From: JBEIQE01 sp040376705
GTDB lineage: Bacteria > Pseudomonadota > Alphaproteobacteria > UBA2400
Assembly (NCBI GenBank): GCA_040376705.1
Contig: JBEIQE010000002.1
Coordinates: 1-64,000 of the forward strand
Length of the DNA: 64,000 nucleotides
Direction of reading: 5' to 3'
Shown here: in pieces, positions 43,144 to 51,065 of the stretch
How positions within the stretch are numbered: position 1 is the first letter of the stretch
Layout: every line of letters starts with the position of its first letter
Position numbers and translations under genes: made by a program
Notes under the pieces: generated by a model
The model's database searches: none
Seen by the model: only the letters and a program-made list of their open reading frames with translations
What the model was told of the DNA's origin: nothing

Positions 43144-43204
43144 TCTAACACCTCTTGATGCAGAGCAAGTTATGCCATCCTAGTTGCGTCACCTGCGGCA
43201 ATCT

Positions 43205-43240
43205 ATCCAAAGCCATCCAGTGGCGTAAGCCTAAATCCAG
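43205..43240 (+). repeat. right ATCCA repeats of the island
   Basis: ATCCAA at 43205, ATCCAG at 43215 and ATCCAG at 43235 are spaced 10 and 20 nt, in phase with the helix. The left end carries the same motif at 34720 and 34730. Candidate arm sites. Confidence 0.5.
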
Positions 43241-43249
43241 CTCATATGA

Positions 43250-43267
43250 GAGTATTATTGAGAGTAC
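43250..43267 (+). repeat. right GAGTA repeats of the island
   Basis: GAGTAT-TATTGA-GAGTAC has two copies with 12-nt periodicity, matching 34819-34836 at 15 of 18 positions in the same orientation. This suggests the right end of the island is close. Confidence 0.55.
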
Positions 43268-43369
43268 GGCCATAAGTTTGATATATAATATGTTTTATTA
43301 TCAATTGGTTATATTACTGTTTAGTAGTCGTCCCCACATGCAAAAAGTCTCCGGTTTCTCGTTCATCAA

Positions 43370-43398
43370 TTGACACCATTCAATATGTCTATTATATT
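43370..43398 (+). promoter_or_regulatory. arsR promoter, apparently leaderless
   Basis: TTGACA (43370-43375) and TATATT (43393-43398) are spaced by 17 nt. The start point expected 7 nt after the -10 box is 43405, which is the A of the arsR ATG. No ribosome binding site precedes that ATG. Confidence 0.65.
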
Positions 43399-43406
43399 GG
43401 ACATAT
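43383..43406. promoter_or_regulatory. ArsR operator palindrome
   Basis: ATATGTC-N10-GACATAT is a perfect 7-bp inverted repeat overlapping the -10 box and the first two bases of arsR. Its size and place fit autorepression by a dimeric ArsR protein. Confidence 0.6.
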
Positions 43407-43785
43407 GGACATTCAGGAAGCGCTCTTGGCCTTTGATGCCCTCTCGCAGGAAACGCGCCTCAAGGCATTCAGGCTGCTGGTCGAGTATGGCCCAGAGGGA
43501 TGCCCTGCTGGTCAATTGAGTGAGAAGCTGGCGGTGCCGCATAACACGCTTTCATTTCATCTCGGGCATATGAGCCATGCCAAACTGGTTACCTCGCGCC
43601 GCGAGAGCCGATCCATCATCTATGCGGCCAATTTCCCGTTTGTGCAGGGTATTATCCGCTTCATGGTGGAGAACTGCTGCAATGTTGGGTTTGCCAGCGT
43701 AACCACCGATAAAAAACTCGGCCGCGATATCATCGAGCTGAGCAACTGTTGTGTACCTCAAAAAAAGAAGGAGAAAATGTCATGA
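43405..43785 (+). CDS. arsR: ArsR-family repressor
   Basis: 126 residues. The winged HTH runs from LLAFDALSQETRLKAFRLLVEYGPEGCPAG to LAVPHNTLSFHLGHMSHAKLVTSRRESRSIIYA, the ArsR/SmtB pattern. The As(III) site of E. coli ArsR (ELCVC) is not present at the recognition helix; a CCNVG pair near residue 92 and a NCCVP pair near 118 could bind metalloid, as in other ArsR subgroups. It probably represses its own operon. Its stop overlaps the DUF6428 start as ATGA. Confidence 0.93.
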   Translation: MDIQEALLAFDALSQETRLKAFRLLVEYGPEGCPAGQLSEKLAVPHNTLSFHLGHMSHAKLVTSRRESRSIIYAANFPFVQGIIRFMVENCCNVGFASVTTDKKLGRDIIELSNCCVPQKKKEKMS

Positions 43786-44231
43786 ACCTCTCGGAGGTAA
43801 AACAGGCGCTGGCTGGCGTTGCTGCAGTAAGCTTCAAGCTGCCGGATGGTACTTATGTACCGCAGCATTTTCATGTAACCGAAGTAGGGCTGATCAGCCG
43901 CCATTTTATCGATTGTGGTGGGGTAGAGCGGCAGGAGCAAGCCATCAACTTCCAGCTCTGGGAGGCAGGTGATTATGATCATCGCCTCGCGCCGCAAAAG
44001 TTTCTGCATATTCTTGAGCTTTCGCGCAAGGTGCTGGGCGATGCTGACCTTGAGGTTGAAGTTGAGTACCAGCAAAGCACGATTGGCAAGTTCGGTCTGA
44101 TGTTTGATGGAACAGATTTTGTGCTGACTAACAAGGCCACTGCCTGTCTGGCGCAGGATGCATGCGGTATTCCTGCTGCATTACTTCCCAAAAGCAAGAA
44201 TGCCTGCAGCCCGGGTGGTGGGTGCTGCTGA
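43782..44231 (+). CDS. DUF6428 family protein
   Basis: 149 residues from the ATG at 43782 (AAGGAG about 8 nt upstream, overlapping the arsR stop). The body contains LPDGTYVPQHFHVTEVG and FIDCGGVERQEQAINFQLWEAGDYDHRL, which match DUF6428 proteins regularly found between arsR and arsC. It has several cysteines, and the end is NACSPGGGCC, a possible metalloid-binding tail. Function is not established; a role in arsenic handling follows only from gene neighbourhood. It overlaps the arsC start by one base (TGATG). Confidence 0.8.
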   Translation: MNLSEVKQALAGVAAVSFKLPDGTYVPQHFHVTEVGLISRHFIDCGGVERQEQAINFQLWEAGDYDHRLAPQKFLHILELSRKVLGDADLEVEVEYQQSTIGKFGLMFDGTDFVLTNKATACLAQDACGIPAALLPKSKNACSPGGGCC

Positions 44232-44644
44232 TGGTGCAGCGTGTTCTGGTACTGTGTACGGGTAATTCCTGCCGTTCGGTGATGGCTGAGGCTTTGATCA
44301 ATCAGCTGGGCCAGGGTCGGTTTTTGGCGGAGAGCGCAGGCAGCCAGCCCACGGGAGAAGTGCATCCGCTTGCGCTTGAAACCTTGCGCCGCCATAACAT
44401 CAATCCCGGCCAGCCACGCAGCAAGTCGTGGGATGAATTTGCAGGGCAGAAGTTTGATCTGGTGATTACCGTATGCGATGCAGCTGCAGCTGAAAGCTGC
44501 CCGGTGTTTTTGGGGACTGCCATAAAACTGCATTGGAGCACGCCCGACCCCGCCAAAACGATAGGCGGGGACGCCGAGGTGATGGCCGCGTTTGATGGTG
44601 CTTTTAATATGCTACGCAGTAAAATCGAGGCTCTGGTCGCATAA
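44231..44644 (+). CDS. arsC: arsenate reductase, low-molecular-weight phosphatase type
   Basis: 137 residues from the ATG at 44231. VLVLCTGNSCRSVMAEAL carries the P-loop Cys9-x5-Arg15, and Cys82 and Cys90 (VCDAAAAESC) give the redox shuttle of this class. HWSTPDP follows. It reduces arsenate to arsenite using thioredoxin or glutathione. No ArsB, ACR3, ArsH or ArsM gene lies in the operon or close by, so the arsenite it makes must leave by a pump elsewhere, or the enzyme acts on another substrate. Confidence 0.9.
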   Translation: MVQRVLVLCTGNSCRSVMAEALINQLGQGRFLAESAGSQPTGEVHPLALETLRRHNINPGQPRSKSWDEFAGQKFDLVITVCDAAAAESCPVFLGTAIKLHWSTPDPAKTIGGDAEVMAAFDGAFNMLRSKIEALVA

Positions 44645-44649
44645 AGTCT

Positions 44650-45117
44650 TTAAAACAGGATTGCATGTTCATCTGCCGCGAGCGGCTGATAGTGCGGCCA
44701 TAAGACGTTAAACGCGTTCTCATCAATCACCAGTGCGCCAGCTGGCATGAGGGCGGTACGGGCGAGGGTGCGCTTCAGCATCAACTCGCGGCTGGCCTGT
44801 GTGGCATAGAGTTTTACCTCAACCCCTAACTGGGCGCCTTTAGAGCGCATTTCATCGCGCGTGCTGCGCGACCAGAAGCCGTAATCGAGAATCACATCAC
44901 GCCCGCGCTTGAGCTCGGCTGCAGCCCAGCGCCACAGCAGCTCGGTAAGCTGGTCCTGAAATTTGGCAATCGTATCACCGGGTGGGTTGGTGCCGTGAAA
45001 AGCAATCATCCATTCGTCATGCGAAAGACGTAGCGCACCAGTACGGCGCTCAAGCTGCTTGGCAAAAGTGGTTTTGCCGGAGCCGATAAAACCATGCATG
45101 AGATGAAGCGTTGTCAC
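44650..45117 (-). CDS. P-loop kinase-like ATPase
   Basis: 155 residues. Walker A HGFIGSGKTTFAKQL at residues 9-23, then LSHDEWMIAFHG and RDVILDYGFWSRSTRDEMR give the small nucleotide-kinase fold (AAA_33 type). A substrate is not readable; sugar or small-molecule kinase is likely given the glycoconjugate operon, and zeta-toxin kinases are a remote alternative, but no antitoxin is next to it. The start overlaps the flippase-like gene stop by 4 nt. It is the last gene of the minus-strand operon. Confidence 0.8.
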   Translation of the reverse strand: MTTLHLMHGFIGSGKTTFAKQLERRTGALRLSHDEWMIAFHGTNPPGDTIAKFQDQLTELLWRWAAAELKRGRDVILDYGFWSRSTRDEMRSKGAQLGVEVKLYATQASRELMLKRTLARTALMPAGALVIDENAFNVLWPHYQPLAADEHAILF

Positions 45118-46007
45118 TTCTTTGCCATCTGCGGAATGAACAGAAGCCCCGGAGTATTGGCCAGCAGCAGGATGAGCGCATAGCTGAGCGAGAGCGCTGC
45201 TGCCTGCTCGGGCGCTATAGGCGTTAGCAGTGGCAGGCCAAAGACAAAAGCGGCCTCGCGTGCACCCAGCCCAGCATAAGTGAAAGGCAGGGAGGAGATA
45301 AGTACAGAGGCCGGTGACAGGGCCAGTGCAACCGGTATGGGCAGATTAAAACCAAGGGCCTGCGCCAGCATGATATAAGCGCCTGCAAGAGCAACACAGC
45401 ACAGCAGGGCACAGCCAAGCTGGAACAGCAGGGTGCGCGCGTTGCCAATACTTGCGGTAAATGCAGTCAGGCATGGCTGCAGCCATGCAGGCCAGTAGCT
45501 CTGGCTGCACAGCCATGCGCCAGCCAACAGCAGGGCGATGCCAACAGCTGCAAACGGGTAGGCATAAGGCAGAATACTCATGAGGGCGCAGGGCAGAAGC
45601 AGCAGGGTGCACAGCGCAAACAGCCACAGGCTGAGCAGACGGTCGGCCAAGGTCAGGTCGATGCTTTGGCGCAGGCTGGCACCAAAACGCATGAGGTAAT
45701 GCACACGCAGACCATCGCTGAGCAGGCCAAAGCCGTGGGCGGAGAGCACCGTAAGCAGGTTAAGGCCTGCGCTTTCGCGCCAGCCAATCGCGTAATGCGG
45801 TTTGACCAGTAACCAGAAACGCAGCGAGCTGATGATGCTGCCAATAAACACCAGCAGCACCGCAGGCAGTGTGAGTGTAAGCGGTAAACTTTGTAGCAGG
45901 CTTATGCTGGCCGTAAAATCGATATGCAAAGCCAGCCATAGCAGTAGCGCTGCCGAGATGGCCACAGGCAGCACAATTCTAATGAGCTTACGGGCGGGTG
46001 GCAGCAT
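45114..46007 (-). CDS. flippase-like (lysylphosphatidylglycerol synthase TM/UPF0104) membrane protein
   Basis: 297 residues with about seven or eight TM segments. The pattern LRFWLLVKPHYAIGWRESAGLNLLT, GLLSDGLRVHYLM and LSSLPFTYAGLGAREAAFVF is that of the UPF0104/MprF-TM family. Relatives include flippase domains of glycolipid and aminoacyl-lipid systems. The soluble synthase domain of MprF is absent. It overlaps both neighbours (kinase 4 nt, methyltransferase about 20 nt), so it belongs to the glycoconjugate operon, probably for moving a lipid-linked product; this is inference. Confidence 0.82.
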   Translation of the reverse strand: MLPPARKLIRIVLPVAISAALLLWLALHIDFTASISLLQSLPLTLTLPAVLLVFIGSIISSLRFWLLVKPHYAIGWRESAGLNLLTVLSAHGFGLLSDGLRVHYLMRFGASLRQSIDLTLADRLLSLWLFALCTLLLLPCALMSILPYAYPFAAVGIALLLAGAWLCSQSYWPAWLQPCLTAFTASIGNARTLLFQLGCALLCCVALAGAYIMLAQALGFNLPIPVALALSPASVLISSLPFTYAGLGAREAAFVFGLPLLTPIAPEQAAALSLSYALILLLANTPGLLFIPQMAKK

Positions 46008-46683
46008 AAAGGCGGTTCAGGCCATAAACAAAGCCGCGTTCGGTTACGGTCGAGAAGCCTGCATCTTCAAGCAGGGTATGAATTTCAACCGGGTCCATGC
46101 CCATCAGCTCATCGTGGTGCACATCACGGTGCTTGTCTTCGCTGTACCACCAGACGGCGTGACCTATAGTGCCAATCACCTTGCCGATCATGGTAATGAT
46201 CACGCGGCCACCCGGCTTTAAGACGCGCATGGTTTCGGCCAGCGCCTCAACGCGCTCGGGAATGTGGTTGATACAGGCGATGTAGCAAACCGTATCAAAG
46301 CTGGCATCATCAAACGGCAGTTTCTTGCAGTTCTCGACAATGGTGCAGCCACCGCCCCAGTCTTCCACATCAACGCCTATGCTCTGCTGCGCGGCGGCAT
46401 CGCTCGCGTTCTGCTCTTTATATAGCTTGAGCAGCATATTATCGCCCGCACCGATATCGAGCACGCTGCCCTTCAGCTCGGGCAATACATTAGCCATGCG
46501 CTCGGCACGCAGCGACGTAAGGTGCAGCTTTTCGTTATGGTGATCAGGCAACAGAACCATACGCAGCGGTGCGCCGACAAAATCCCAGGTATGCTGGACC
46601 AGCGATTTGCGCCTGGAGAGGCTCCACTGCGGCGGGCGGCCAGAGAACATGGCTTTAGGTTGTTCGTTGTGGGCGTGGCTCAT
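45988..46683 (-). CDS. class I SAM-dependent methyltransferase
   Basis: 231 residues. GSVLDIGAGDNMLLKLY (motif I), GVDVEDWGGGC, LPFDDASFDTVCYIACINHIP (motif II) and RVLKPGGRVIITMIGKV (motif III) give the SAM-binding fold. It probably methylates a sugar, lipid or small acceptor of the same pathway; the substrate is unknown. The start overlaps the GT2 stop by 4 nt. Confidence 0.9.
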   Translation of the reverse strand: MSHAHNEQPKAMFSGRPPQWSLSRRKSLVQHTWDFVGAPLRMVLLPDHHNEKLHLTSLRAERMANVLPELKGSVLDIGAGDNMLLKLYKEQNASDAAAQQSIGVDVEDWGGGCTIVENCKKLPFDDASFDTVCYIACINHIPERVEALAETMRVLKPGGRVIITMIGKVIGTIGHAVWWYSEDKHRDVHHDELMGMDPVEIHTLLEDAGFSTVTERGFVYGLNRLYAATRP

Positions 46684-47597
46684 GCGTTTTTATCCTTATC
46701 GGGTGACTGGCCGAAGTTAAGAACCGGAATTTGGGTAAGGCGTAGCTGGCTGATCTGGTCGGCCACCAGCCCGAGCATGATGCACAGCATACCGGTGATG
46801 ATGAGCAGGCCACCTGCCACTGGTACGCCGTTGTGGCGGGCAAACATGACCAGCAGCGAGTAGAGCCCGCCAGTGGTAATGAACAGCAGGCCAAGCGGCA
46901 GGAACAGGCGCATGGGCGAAAACAGCATGACCGCGCGCAGGAGCTGTAAAATCGCTTCAAACCCATCGGTAATACGTACCGTACTGGTGCCGATGCGCGG
47001 GTTGGTAGCCACCGGCTCGAATCCGATGGGGTAGCGGCGCTCGAGCATGATGAGGGTCGTGAGCATACTGGCCGAGAAGCGGTCAGGGATGAGCGAGAGG
47101 TAACGTAAAATAATCTCACGGCGGAAAACGCGCAGGCCGCAATTCAGATCGGAGCCGACCTGAATGCGCAGGCCGCGCCCGATGAGGCGGATAAGCGCCT
47201 TGCCGCTGGCGCGCATATAGCTGGCACTGGCCGATGTACGCTGGCCGATGGCAGCGACCAGGCGGTCTTCAGTAATGCGTTTGTAAAGTGTGGCGAGGTC
47301 TTGCGTGCGGTGCTCGTTATCGGCATCAAACCAGGCCACATAAGTACGGGTGGCCGCCTGCATGCCGGTTTTAAGCGAAGCGCCTTGTCCGCGGTTGAAC
47401 GGATGCTCTACCAGCTTGGCCCACGGGTAGTTGTTGCGCACCACTTCGGCGGTTTTATCGCGACTGCTATCGTTCACCACAATCACTTCGGCAGTGGGGA
47501 AGGCAGCCTTCACGTTATCGAGCGTGGGCCCGATGCCGGCCTCTTCATTATAGGCGGGCAGGACAATTGAAAGCTGGCTGTAGTCCGGCTGGGTCAT
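46680..47597 (-). CDS. family 2 glycosyltransferase, dolichyl-phosphate mannose synthase-like
   Basis: 305 residues from the ATG at 47597; an earlier start at 47702 would run 68 nt into asnB and was rejected. IVLPAYNEEAGIGPTLDNVK, VNDSSRDKT, GQGASLKTGM and AWFDADNEH form the GT-A domain. Two TM helices near the C-terminus (LFLPLGLLFITTGGLYSLLVMF, LIITGMLCIMLGLV) anchor it. It likely moves a sugar from a nucleotide donor to a polyprenyl-phosphate or lipid acceptor. It lies between asnB and the methyltransferase. Confidence 0.9.
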   Translation of the reverse strand: MTQPDYSQLSIVLPAYNEEAGIGPTLDNVKAAFPTAEVIVVNDSSRDKTAEVVRNNYPWAKLVEHPFNRGQGASLKTGMQAATRTYVAWFDADNEHRTQDLATLYKRITEDRLVAAIGQRTSASASYMRASGKALIRLIGRGLRIQVGSDLNCGLRVFRREIILRYLSLIPDRFSASMLTTLIMLERRYPIGFEPVATNPRIGTSTVRITDGFEAILQLLRAVMLFSPMRLFLPLGLLFITTGGLYSLLVMFARHNGVPVAGGLLIITGMLCIMLGLVADQISQLRLTQIPVLNFGQSPDKDKNA

Positions 47598-47634
47598 GGG
47601 GGCTTGCTTTACCACAGTTGTGAGGGGAATCAAA

Positions 47635-49503
47635 TTACCCAGCGAGGCGGCTGCCAAGTTGTTGACGCCATTGGGCAAACACCAACAGGGACCATAAAAC
47701 ATAGTTATGATTTACCGCCCCGCTCTGGTGCTGGGCCCAGAGCTGGCGCACACCATCCGGCTTCATGTACGGGGCGAAAAGATCGGCCTCGGTGTTAAAG
47801 TAGCGGTTGGCTAGCTCAGCAAGCGGGCCTTTGAGTAACTGGTTGATCGGCAGGTTAAACCCGGTCTTGCCGCGCGCAGTTACCTCACGCGGTGCGCCGC
47901 TGGCGGCTGCAGCCTTGCGTAGCAGGTGCTTGGTGCTGCTGCCTTTAAGCAGGAGCGCGGGCGAGAGCCTGCCTGCAAAATCCATGATGCGGCGGTCGAG
48001 CAGCGGTACGCGAATTTCAAGCGCATGGGCCATACTCATGCGGTCGGTCTTCATCAGCAAATCGGCGGGCAGGTAATAGCGCTGGTCGGCCAACAGGGCG
48101 CGGTCGATGCTGCTGCCTTTAGCGCTACTCACGGCCGCTGCATAACCATCAAGCGGGTTAGCTCTATCAGTAAACAGCAGGCTTTGTTCCTGCGGGTAGA
48201 GGTAGCGCCGCCATGCGCTGGCAGGTTGCTCATGCGCCAGGCCCAGCATGAAGCGCGCGAGTTTTTCGGCCGGCGGAATGCGTGCCTCGCTCACGCCAGC
48301 ATAACCACGCATGCGGTAGCCAAGCGATGCCCAGATTGATGCTGGTAGCAGCGGCTTGAGGTATGTACCTATCTGTGCAGCCCGATAGGTTGGATAGCCG
48401 GCAAAGAACTCATCCCCGCCATCGCCCGACAGGGCCACACGCGCAACTTTGCCAATCGCGCTGCAGACTAAATAGGTGGGTAGCGCGCTGCTATCCGCCA
48501 ACTGGCCATCGTTATGCTGCACCACTTGGGCAAATACCGCCTCGGCATCCTCCATGCTAGTGGGCACGATGGTCAGCTCACGGTTGGCAGCCTTAGCCAA
48601 AGCTCGGGCGATATCGCTTTCATCGTGGCTTTTTTCGCTAAAGCTGGCGCAGTACAGTGGTGCCTTGACATCGCGTGGCAGCGACAGGCTGATGAGCGAG
48701 CTGTCTATCCCGCCGCTTTGTAATACGCCTACCGGCACATCGCTCACCAGCTGGTCCTGTACCACACGGCGCAGCAGGGGCAGGAATTCTTCAAGTGCGG
48801 CTTCGGCATCCACCATCTCGCCAGTGCGAGTAGGCTGCCAGAACTTGTGCGTGATGATATCGCTAGCCGAAACCACCATGACTGTGCCGGGTGCAAGCTG
48901 CTGGATACCGCTGAGCAGGCTGGCTTCGGGGGCAGGGTAGCCAAGTGCCATGAAGTGCTGCAATTGCGCTTCATCTATATGTGCAGGCTGTGCGTCATCG
49001 GCCAGCAGGGCTTTAAGCTCGCTGCCAAAACGCAGAACACCGTTGTTGATGCTGTAATAGAGCGGCTTGATGCCCACACCATCGCGCGCGAGGATGAGTT
49101 GCTGTTTGGCTTTATCCCACAGGGCGATAGCAAACATGCCCTCGAGCTTGTTAAACAGCTCCATGCCCCAGGCCTGCCAGCCAGCGGGCAGAATTTCGGT
49201 ATCGCTACTGCCCTTGGCGACAAAACCATGCTCGCGCGCCAGCTCGGCTTTAAGCGTAGCATCGTTATAAATCTCGCCATTATAGGCCACGATCACCTGG
49301 TCATCTGCGCTCGCCATGGGCTGTGCGCCGGTGGGCGAGAGGTCACGAATGGCCAGACGGCGGTGGCCAAGGCCTATAGGCCCTTCATGCCACAGGCCTT
49401 CGCCATCCGGCCCGCGGTGCGCGATGGCGCGGGTCATGCGCTGTAAGAGCGCGCGCTCTACACTCTGTCCGTTACGGTAAAAGAGCCCGGTAATGCCGCA
49501 CAT
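47635..49503 (-). CDS. asnB: asparagine synthase (glutamine-hydrolysing)
   Basis: 622 residues. Cys2 (MCGITG) is the nucleophile of the class II glutaminase domain, and RGPDGEG follows. The C-terminal domain has the PP-loop LQSGGIDSSLIS and ALSGDGGDEFFAGY. In polysaccharide operons AsnB paralogues often amidate a sugar acid or amino-acid substituent instead of making free Asn. Here it sits among glycosyltransferase and methyltransferase genes, and Ugd elsewhere in the window supplies uronic acid, so such a role is possible. It overlaps the membrane-protein gene by one base (TGATG). Confidence 0.93.
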   Translation of the reverse strand: MCGITGLFYRNGQSVERALLQRMTRAIAHRGPDGEGLWHEGPIGLGHRRLAIRDLSPTGAQPMASADDQVIVAYNGEIYNDATLKAELAREHGFVAKGSSDTEILPAGWQAWGMELFNKLEGMFAIALWDKAKQQLILARDGVGIKPLYYSINNGVLRFGSELKALLADDAQPAHIDEAQLQHFMALGYPAPEASLLSGIQQLAPGTVMVVSASDIITHKFWQPTRTGEMVDAEAALEEFLPLLRRVVQDQLVSDVPVGVLQSGGIDSSLISLSLPRDVKAPLYCASFSEKSHDESDIARALAKAANRELTIVPTSMEDAEAVFAQVVQHNDGQLADSSALPTYLVCSAIGKVARVALSGDGGDEFFAGYPTYRAAQIGTYLKPLLPASIWASLGYRMRGYAGVSEARIPPAEKLARFMLGLAHEQPASAWRRYLYPQEQSLLFTDRANPLDGYAAAVSSAKGSSIDRALLADQRYYLPADLLMKTDRMSMAHALEIRVPLLDRRIMDFAGRLSPALLLKGSSTKHLLRKAAAASGAPREVTARGKTGFNLPINQLLKGPLAELANRYFNTEADLFAPYMKPDGVRQLWAQHQSGAVNHNYVLWSLLVFAQWRQQLGSRLAG

Positions 49504-50957
49504 CAGCGGCCGCCCGGTATGGCAACACGCTGCAGGTCGGGCTGGCGGTCGTTATGCATCACCATCATCTGCCCTAGTGCATAATATAAAGTCTGCTCAC
49601 TCAGCACAAAGCCGGGGCCGGAGAGATATTTGTAGTCCTCAGCACCAATCTGCCCGCTCAGGTAGGCCTCGTGCATCTCGGCCTGCACAAGCGCAGTGGC
49701 GTAAGGGTTGGGCTTACTCGTAGCATGCACTGTAAACCCGATGGCCCAGATGAGCAGTGTGAACATGCTAAACCGTAGCGACCAGTTTGACGGCAGATAG
49801 TACGCAAGGCCGATGAAGATAACCGCGCCCATAACGCCAAGTGCGCGGCCATGCAGCTGGTGCCAGAAATAGAAGTTCTGCTGCGGGTCCATAAACAGGC
49901 TGATAATGTAGACCGGCGGCAGGCTGACCAGCCAGAAAGCCATAAGTAAAAGCACGTCCTGTGCGGCGGCAGGTTGGCGTTGCAGCCATGTTTGCGGGCG
50001 AGCCAGCCATTTTTCGGCCCCCAGAAGCGGGCGCGGAGCCCATATGGCCCAGGCAAATACAAGGATAAGACCACCGAGGGCCGCCATCACAAGGCTGCTG
50101 CTGCCCACAAGGGCCCAGAGGGTTTCGCGCCACAGGCCATAACCCATGCCTGCAGCGATAGCGGCAAGAATAACCGGATCGCGCAGCTTCTGCCGCTGGC
50201 GCAGCAGATCGAGCGCAACAAGATGCACCATCACAACCAGTGAAAGGCTGGAGTGTACGCCAAACAGCGGCAGCATGAGCACATAGGCCGCGCGGTTACG
50301 CCCGTACCAGCGCAGGGCGAAAACAGCAATCACCAGCACAATAAGATTGTTTCGGGGGGTGAAGCTGTAAACGCTAAAGCCGTGCCACGGGTTGAGCACA
50401 AAACCTGCAAAGTTGCTTAGCGCATGAATGGGGTTATTGAACGCGAGCAGGTTCATCATCGGCGGGTTGTTGGGCAGCAGCATGAGGGCTGCAATCAGCC
50501 CGAGGCCTGCCAGTGTGGCCCGCCAAAGTGCAGGCTCATTAAGGCGCAGCAGAACCGCCACCAGCACCAGCCAGGCCGCAAGGCTGGTGACGGGTAGGGC
50601 CAGGTTGAGGAATGTGGCGATATACGCCGGGTAGTCTGCTGTGGTTTGCGGCGTGGTTACAAGCGTGGCCATATAGTGCCATGCCAGAACCGGCAGGGCA
50701 TAATTATAAAGGTACTTGCTGCGTTCGGTTAGGCGCAGGATGCTGGCGTCTGAGGCCTGCTGCGCTTGCACGTATTGAATGATGCTCTCCTCAAGCGCCT
50801 GTCCGCGTGCAGGCTCCATGATCTTTTGTGAGGTGAAGTGCAGCCACAGGTTATCGTCATCCGCCAGCAGGCCGCGCTGGCTGTTGAGGTAAAGGCCGGT
50901 CATTGCCAGCAACAGAATCAGCAGCGCCGAAAATAGGGATGTGCGGTTTAACACCAT
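49503..50957 (-). CDS. polytopic membrane protein of the glycoconjugate operon
   Basis: 484 residues from the ATG at 50957; an upstream ATG at 51008 lies in the terminator tail of the hup gene and was rejected. About 10 to 12 TM segments are visible with an extracytoplasmic loop near residues 35-90 that contains DDDNLWLHFTSQK. The acidic D-rich loop recalls GT-C type glycosyltransferases and O-antigen polymerase/ligase-like proteins, but no family could be fixed. Its stop overlaps asnB, and it opens the operon that ends with the kinase gene. Confidence 0.75.
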   Translation of the reverse strand: MVLNRTSLFSALLILLLAMTGLYLNSQRGLLADDDNLWLHFTSQKIMEPARGQALEESIIQYVQAQQASDASILRLTERSKYLYNYALPVLAWHYMATLVTTPQTTADYPAYIATFLNLALPVTSLAAWLVLVAVLLRLNEPALWRATLAGLGLIAALMLLPNNPPMMNLLAFNNPIHALSNFAGFVLNPWHGFSVYSFTPRNNLIVLVIAVFALRWYGRNRAAYVLMLPLFGVHSSLSLVVMVHLVALDLLRQRQKLRDPVILAAIAAGMGYGLWRETLWALVGSSSLVMAALGGLILVFAWAIWAPRPLLGAEKWLARPQTWLQRQPAAAQDVLLLMAFWLVSLPPVYIISLFMDPQQNFYFWHQLHGRALGVMGAVIFIGLAYYLPSNWSLRFSMFTLLIWAIGFTVHATSKPNPYATALVQAEMHEAYLSGQIGAEDYKYLSGPGFVLSEQTLYYALGQMMVMHNDRQPDLQRVAIPGGR

Positions 50958-51004
50958 GAATAGCTGAATATCATATAGACCTGAAAAAACGAGCGAATTT
51001 ATGG

Positions 51005-51044
51005 GCAAAAAATAACCGCCGCAGAATTGCTTCAGCGGCGGTTA
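51005..51044 (-). terminator. rho-independent terminator of hup
   Basis: The 10-bp arms TAACCGCCGC (51013-51022) and GCGGCGGTTA (51035-51044) enclose a 12-nt loop. Read on the minus strand the stem is followed by a run of T (ATTTTTT). It lies 22 nt past the hup stop. It also shows that an upstream start at 51008 for the next gene is not used. Confidence 0.85.
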
Positions 51045-51065
51045 CTTTAAACAGTCAGGTTGCGA

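Larger units (their letters stand above)
34703..43336 (+). mobile_element. integrative island at tRNA-Phe
   Basis: The element begins after the 3' end of tRNA-Phe and contains a P4-type integrase, an unknown protein, AlpA, primase, RepA-like helicase, two small phage-type proteins, a small minus-strand frame, two Sel1 proteins and an unknown 431-residue protein. Two repeat types (ATCCA at 10-nt phase and GAGTA at 12-nt phase) occur near both ends. No clear second copy of the tRNA end was found: the best is an 8-bp CGTCCCCA at 43329-43336, too short to rely on. The right limit must be at or before the arsR promoter at 43370 if the ars genes are host DNA. No capsid, terminase, portal, relaxase or mating genes are present. 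Confidence 0.75.

Noticed and set aside
43329..43336. CGTCCCCA as attR copy of the tRNA-Phe 3' end
   Set aside because: Only 8 bp match and the flanks differ from the tRNA acceptor end, so it cannot be trusted as a crossover site; it was used only as a loose right limit.
44650..45117. Zeta-toxin kinase of a toxin-antitoxin system
   Set aside because: The P-loop fold is shared, but no antitoxin gene is adjacent and the gene is coupled to a glycoconjugate operon.
51001..51008. Start of the 484-residue membrane protein at 51008
   Set aside because: It lies in the T-rich tail of the hup terminator; the ATG at 50957 is more likely.
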